Assembly (NCBI GenBank): GCA_032622095.1
Contig: CP136066.1
Span: 229,344,961 to 229,408,960 of the forward strand
Length of the DNA: 64,000 bases
Reading direction: 5' to 3'
Source of the DNA: Siphonodentalium dalli
Taxonomy: Eukaryota; Mollusca; Scaphopoda; Gadilida; Siphonodentaliidae
A model generated the notes under the pieces. That model did not search any database. It saw only the letters and a program-made list of their open reading frames with translations, and had not been told where the DNA came from. Below are positions 59,252 through 64,000 of the stretch, piece by piece (the first letter of the stretch is position 1; the number at the start of each line of letters is the position of its first letter). The translations under genes were made by a program, and so were the position numbers.

Positions 59252-60258
59252 ACATTATTTTAGGCCTAGTCCTAAGTCGTAATGCGAGGTCGGGTCGGTG
59301 GTCATGCAGGCATACATAAAAGCCAATTCATATGCACATTTTCCTTTTTGGTATTACTATAGGCTCTAGGCCTACTAGTTGATGCTGGTTGATGTCTGAA
59401 AAAAAGATAAATTTAATTTTGTGTAATTTTTTATTCTATTATAGGCCCTAACACTGGCCCTAGTTATTTTTTGTTGTCATTCCAGGGGATTCAACATATT
59501 TTTCATCTACTCACACAGATGAATAGGCTGGGTTATAAATTTACCAATATAATCACATCATATTCTACCTTTGTTGATTTCTTAGAGTTCAATTTAGTTG
59601 AGATTATCGCTGATTACTGCTGATTATCGCATAATTATCAGCCAAGAAAATATTTGTCTTGTACATGTTTGTAAACAGGAAGTAACATTTAATTTGTTCT
59701 TTCAAAGAAGGGACCAATATAGAGCGGTTGGTCGTTTTTACAGAGGGGACCAACATGAAGCTTTGGGGTTTTGGGGTGGGTGTCTAAAAATTTATGGAAA
59801 AAAATGCAAGAAAGGGTGGGTGGTGTAAAAAAAATGGCAATGTAAAAAAAACACCCCCACGTCTCGCAACATTTTTACGGCCCCCCCCTGTTTATGGGTA
59901 ATAATATGATCTTGGTGGTGTTACCATTTCTGACCATTTTTGTTGTTAATTATATCCCGGATATTCTGCAGACAATGCTAATAATGTTGGCAGATTTCAA
60001 CACACAACGTTTGTGTAGATATAGGCTCTATATATAAGCTATATAATACATGGAGTTTTTGTGACACTTCGTTTACAAACACCGGGACCAAAACAGAAAC
60101 AGCACTGTATGTGCGAGTGGGCATTATATTCTGTATTGCCTCCTTCTTGGGAGAGAATATGTATATGTCACAGAACGATGTGTATCAGTGTGCCCCAGAC
60201 TCTATACTTATATAATTATAAGTATGTTGAATAGAGCATCACACATTATATAACACAG
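59252..60258. other. No gene recognised
   Basis: AT-rich with G/C homopolymers near 59760-59890. Nothing supportable as a gene. Confidence 0.4.
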
Positions 60259-60271
60259 TATGCGAGTAGTA

Positions 60272-61625
60272 TTGGCGAGCACTCTGGACCACACCCTCGC
60301 TGCGGGTCTGACCCGCAGCGAATGGGGTGGGCCAGAAAAAATTCAAATCAAATTCTGCGGGTCACTCTGGCCCATGGGCCAGAGTGACCCGCAGCGAATG
60401 GGCCAGAGTGACCCGCAGCGAATGGGGTGGGCCAGAAAAAATCCAAAATCAAATTCTGCGGGCCACTCTGGCCCATGGGCCAGAGTGACCCGCAGCGAGG
60501 GGGGTGGGCCAGAAATTTTACTGGGGGCGGGCACTCTGGCCCATGGGCCAGAGTGCCCGACCCAGAAATTTTCTGGCCCATGTTTGTTTACCCGGGGCGG
60601 GCACTCTGGTCCATGGGCCAGAGTGTCCGACAGCGAGGGGATGGGCCAGAGGTTGTGTTAGATTCCAAAGATTAAGGTGAGCGCTTCGAAGGGTTTTTGA
60701 CAGAAAAGAGCGAAGCCTTGCCGAAGGGCGTCCCCCATCGCTGTACACACTGAACTTAGAATAATACCGAGCAAAAATAGATGCATCGGTAAATTGTGCT
60801 ACATTACCAGTGCATTTTTTAACAAAAGCGATAGCGTTGTAAAATGTACTTGTAGAAATTGCCGTTCAGTTAAATGTTATGAGATAATGGTAAAATGGTA
60901 CAGATAACATTTTCCCGAGTCAAATCGGTGTTTTGTTCATAGAAATATGATGTTTTTGACAAAAAAGAAACACAGCTGGATTCGACATTTGCGTTGTTGC
61001 AGGAACATGGTCGTACTGCACATCAATAGTTAACATCTTCGAGGATCAAATATATGGGATGCGCGGGCCTCGTTGACGACGTCATTGAGTTTTTCTACCA
61101 ATTTTCCCCGAACGTCAAATCAGCTGTGTTTCTTTTTTTGTCAAAAAACATCATATTTCTATGAATAAAACACCGATTTGACTCGGGAAAATTTTATCTG
61201 TACCATTTTATCATTATCTCATAACATTTCACTGAACGGCAATTTCTACAAGTATATTTTACAGCGCTATCGTCTTCGAATTTATTCGAAGACTTTCACT
61301 TTTGTTAAAAATGCACTGGTAAAGTAGCACAATTTACCAATGCATCTATTTTTGCTCGGTATTATTCTAAGTTCAGTGTGTACAGCGAAGGGGAATGTCC
61401 TTCGCTTACCACACTGCCATTAGAATCCGAGAAAAAAAATCGATACATTAGTAAATTGTGCTCTTTTCTGTTAAAAAAAAACCCCTTCGAAGCGCTCACC
61501 TTACTCTTTGGAATCTAACACAACCTCTGGACCGACCCATGGGCCAGAGTGGCCCACATAATTTGGTTTGGAATTTTTCTGGCCCACGCACCTCGCTGCG
61601 GGCCACTCTGACCCATGGGCCAGAG
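60272..61625. mobile_element. Large palindromic (foldback) element
   Basis: The arm at about 60650-61010 (GAGGTTGTGTTAGATTCC, GAGCGCTTCGAAGGG, GAGTCAAATCGGTGTTTTG) returns complemented at about 61123-61530, with a spacer near 61010-61120 that includes GATGCGCGGGCC. Outside the arms lie multiple copies of the self-complementary word CTCTGGCCCATGGGCCAGAG (near 60364, 60466, 60532, 60604 and 61610). Non-coding. Confidence 0.75.
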
Positions 61626-61822
61626 TTTTGTCGACTCGAATCTAATACCAGACCCACAATTGTATTAAATGCGTCTAAAATGCGACGTTTGAAACAATTA
61701 GATCCGTGTCAGACGCACCACAGACGAATCTCCGTCCAATTCAGACGAATCTTCGTCGGTGATGCGTCTGAAATCCGTCTTGGTTTCAAACGACGGATTT
61801 TTGTCGACTCGAATCTAATACA
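61626..61822. repeat. Direct repeat TTTGTCGACTCGAATCTAAT bordering a GACGAATC-rich stretch
   Basis: The word occurs at about 61627 and 61801. Between them CAGACGAATCTCCGTC, TCAGACGAATCTTCGTC and CGTCTGAAATCCGTC form local inverted pairs. Confidence 0.65.
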
Positions 61823-62037
61823 TGTGACGAGAAGAGCCGAAAGTTTCCGAATAACGAATGCAAATGCTATGATAATGATATGATAATGGTATAATAATGA
61901 GGGAGTTCCCCTTATCTGCGGAAATACCCACATGACGTCATTTGTCGCACGCTCTCTTTGTTATAAAGAAAGATATATCTATAAGAATTGCTTAGGTAAC
62001 ATTGTGAAAATTTTAATTATTATGGCAGTATTATCAA

Positions 62038-62432
62038 TGATTTATAATAATTCATATATACCGGTATAAGGGATATGGGTTGTAGCAACTGATTTATAAT
62101 AATTCATATAGACCGATATTCCTTATTGTAAGGGATAGGGGTGGTAGTCTCTGATGTATAATAATTAATATATACCGGTATTACTTATATAAGGGGTAGG
62201 GGTGGTACCACTGATTAATAATAATGTTATATATACCGGCATTACTTGTTATGAGGGGTATATGGGTGGTAACCTCTTATTTATAATAATTCATATATTC
62301 CGGTATTACTTATTATAAGGGGCAGAGTGGTAGCCTATGATTTATAATAATTAATATATTCCGGTAATCCTTATTATAAGTGGTAGGGGTGGTAGTCTCT
62401 GATTTATAATAATTCTTGTATACCGGTATTTA
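62038..62432. repeat. Tandem repeat of about 61 bp, seven copies
   Basis: GATTTATAATAATTCATATA, then TACCGGTATTACTTATTATA, then AGGGGTAGGGGTGGTAG recur at about 62041, 62092, 62155, 62217, 62281, 62340 and 62403, with single-base changes. Confidence 0.9.
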
Positions 62433-62442
62433 CATGCATGGT

Positions 62443-63008
62443 ACAGGGGGGGGGGGGCCGAATTTTTTTTACGAGACATGAGGTGGGGGGGGGGGTGGGT
62501 GGGTGGGTGGGTACCCGAGGCCGGAAACAGTTTTTGACCACCTTTTTTGCATTTTTTTTTCAATGATATATTTTCAACTGTTTTAAACATATTTGTTTAT
62601 ATGTTGTGGCTTGTTGCAATATGAGAAGCACTAATACATTCAATATTGTTATAATTACCCCCATAAGTTGATATAAAATGGAAAAATACTGAATATTGTG
62701 GGGGTGGGTCCCAAAATTTTCATTGATTTTTTTTGCGCGCAATTTGTTTTTTATTGTGTCTGTTTCATCTTGCCTGGCAGTTTTTATATTGAAAATTGTC
62801 TAGTTCACGGTGTTGATCAATACAAAAATACTTCAGATAGCTCTAGGGTAGGGTGAACTTAATGCAGTCTGACAATATCAGCTAACAACTCATGACAGAA
62901 TATTACAATAATTCTTGTACTTCATGACAGTCTCTTTACTCATACAGTTAGTTGATGCATGAGTGTAATGTATGAACTAAATATTTGTATCAGTGTTTGT
63001 ATACTAAA
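62443..63008 (+). repeat. Interspersed repeat X, copy 3
   Basis: Opens with G runs (GGGTGGGTGGGTGGGTGGG near 62495, a strong G-quadruplex candidate) and carries the intact ACCCCCATAAGTTGATATAA junction near 62657. Confidence 0.88.
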
Positions 63009-64000
63009 TTGATTTTTAAATATACTTTTGTCAAATAATTATTTGAATTGTCAAATTATTTGTTTCAGTGTTGTTGACAACCATCAATAAGTAAATAAGT
63101 AGACATGAAATACAGTTTTAATAACATTTATTGAAAGAAACAAAAATATAACCTTCCTTGGATAGTCTTCTGAAAAGTATAAAACATATTATTTAAATAG
63201 ATGTGAAGAGGGGCCAGGACACATTACAGTTTTATTCACATTGTAATTATTATATCTCATAATTACCTGCATATACTAGTATGTAAATGACACTTAATGT
63301 CTAATTCAGGCTAATTTGAAAATTTTCAAAGAAGAAAATTAATTTACTTAATTAGTGTATATTTATAAGATGATGTGCATGCAAGGTGGTCTAGTTTGAA
63401 GGCACACATAAAGGTCATGTACAGAATGTGTGTGAATTTCTTATTGCACATGAACTCCATCCAGTACATGACCGAAGTTCAGCTCTGATTGTCCAAATGA
63501 ATCTCAGTAATATACATCCGTGTATATGGATTTGGCACTAAATTGACCATCAACGTTCAAACTCAAAGGGTTAAAGGGGTACTGTACCCAAGATGTTGTT
63601 GTTGGTTTCTATAATCCCCGAGTCGGAGAATAAGGTAACAACTTTTCCATTCTTTGAATGTCTATTGAGTACGAAGTAGTGTTACGGATGGCAAATTTAC
63701 CGGAATGCAAAAATACAAATTGTCGTCGAGTAATTTTTGTACAGTTTTCAACCAAATGAATCAAATAAAAATTATATTATATGCATAGTAGTCCCATATA
63801 CTCATTTAAGTTATTGTATCGTCACTAGTCAATGGGTGGCTTGAGTTTTCTCCCAGTATAAGCATAATGTTTCAAACGATCGTGTGTGCAATGGGTTTAC
63901 TAATCCAGTATCCCTTAATTACAATTTGATTACGTTTTTTTCACGGAAATTCGTATTTTAATTTACGCCATTTTATGGCTCCAGCCATAAATTCAATTTA
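63009..64000. other. No gene recognised; partial TTAA element end
   Basis: The segment 63514-63570 repeats the right end of the element at 58924-59247 and abuts TTAA (63571-63574). The rest is AT-rich and non-coding as far as I can see. Confidence 0.5.

Overview
This is a eukaryotic window, most likely from a marine invertebrate and probably a mollusc. The evidence is spliced exons, very large AT-rich introns, no operon structure, and a dense load of non-autonomous DNA transposons, Helitron-like repeats, foldback elements and satellites. The phylum is inferred from the style of the repeats and is not proven.

One real gene is recognisable: a hedgehog acyltransferase (HHAT, MBOAT family) on the minus strand. 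I place five exons, about 38.31-38.05, 34.38-34.32, 31.15-30.96, 14.96-14.74 and 12.36-12.02 kb. They have GT/AG borders and compatible phases (1, 0, 0, 0, 2). Together they cover about 356 codons, the N-terminal two-thirds of the enzyme. The catalytic C-terminal exons must lie below coordinate 1.

The most striking feature is an ~11.6 kb satellite filling the next intron (about 0.46-12.02 kb). Its 92-bp unit is a copy of the last ~60 nt of HHAT exon 5, its 5' splice donor and ~30 nt of intron. The gene has therefore turned its own exon/intron border into a satellite of roughly 120 units, nearly all with an intact GTAAGT. Three units carry a longer piece of the exon and mark a higher-order repeat. 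A truncated exon-5 copy sits at the far edge of the array. Broken copies of the exon-5 head (12.72-12.82 kb) and the exon-4 tail plus donor (13.40-13.43 kb) lie nearby.

The rest is repeats. At 12.4-20 kb there are short palindromic elements, MITEs, arrays of CACGG words and a 795-bp Harbinger-like element with TTA target duplication. At 20.7-24.2 kb there is a foldback structure holding a minisatellite in opposite orientations. At 27-32 kb there are nested duplications and two TTAA-flanked piggyBac-like MITEs beside exon 3. At 32-37.3 kb there is a 43-bp minisatellite and a dispersed GATGGC array around exon 2. Upstream of the gene (39-50 kb) lie retroelement remnants, a third TTAA MITE inserted in a triplicated 0.2-kb repeat, an inverted pair of tRNA-like sequences, and a 1.13-kb tandem duplication carrying a reverse-transcriptase remnant. 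At 50.8-58.5 kb, Helitron-like elements lie head to tail (TC start, terminal hairpin, CTAG end), many with cores rich in TCAAGGTCA. One block of three interrupts another repeat whose uninterrupted versions are present twice in this window. At 59-64 kb there is a TTAA element, a large palindrome and a 61-bp tandem array.

I see no functional tRNA, rRNA, CRISPR array or complete transposase gene.
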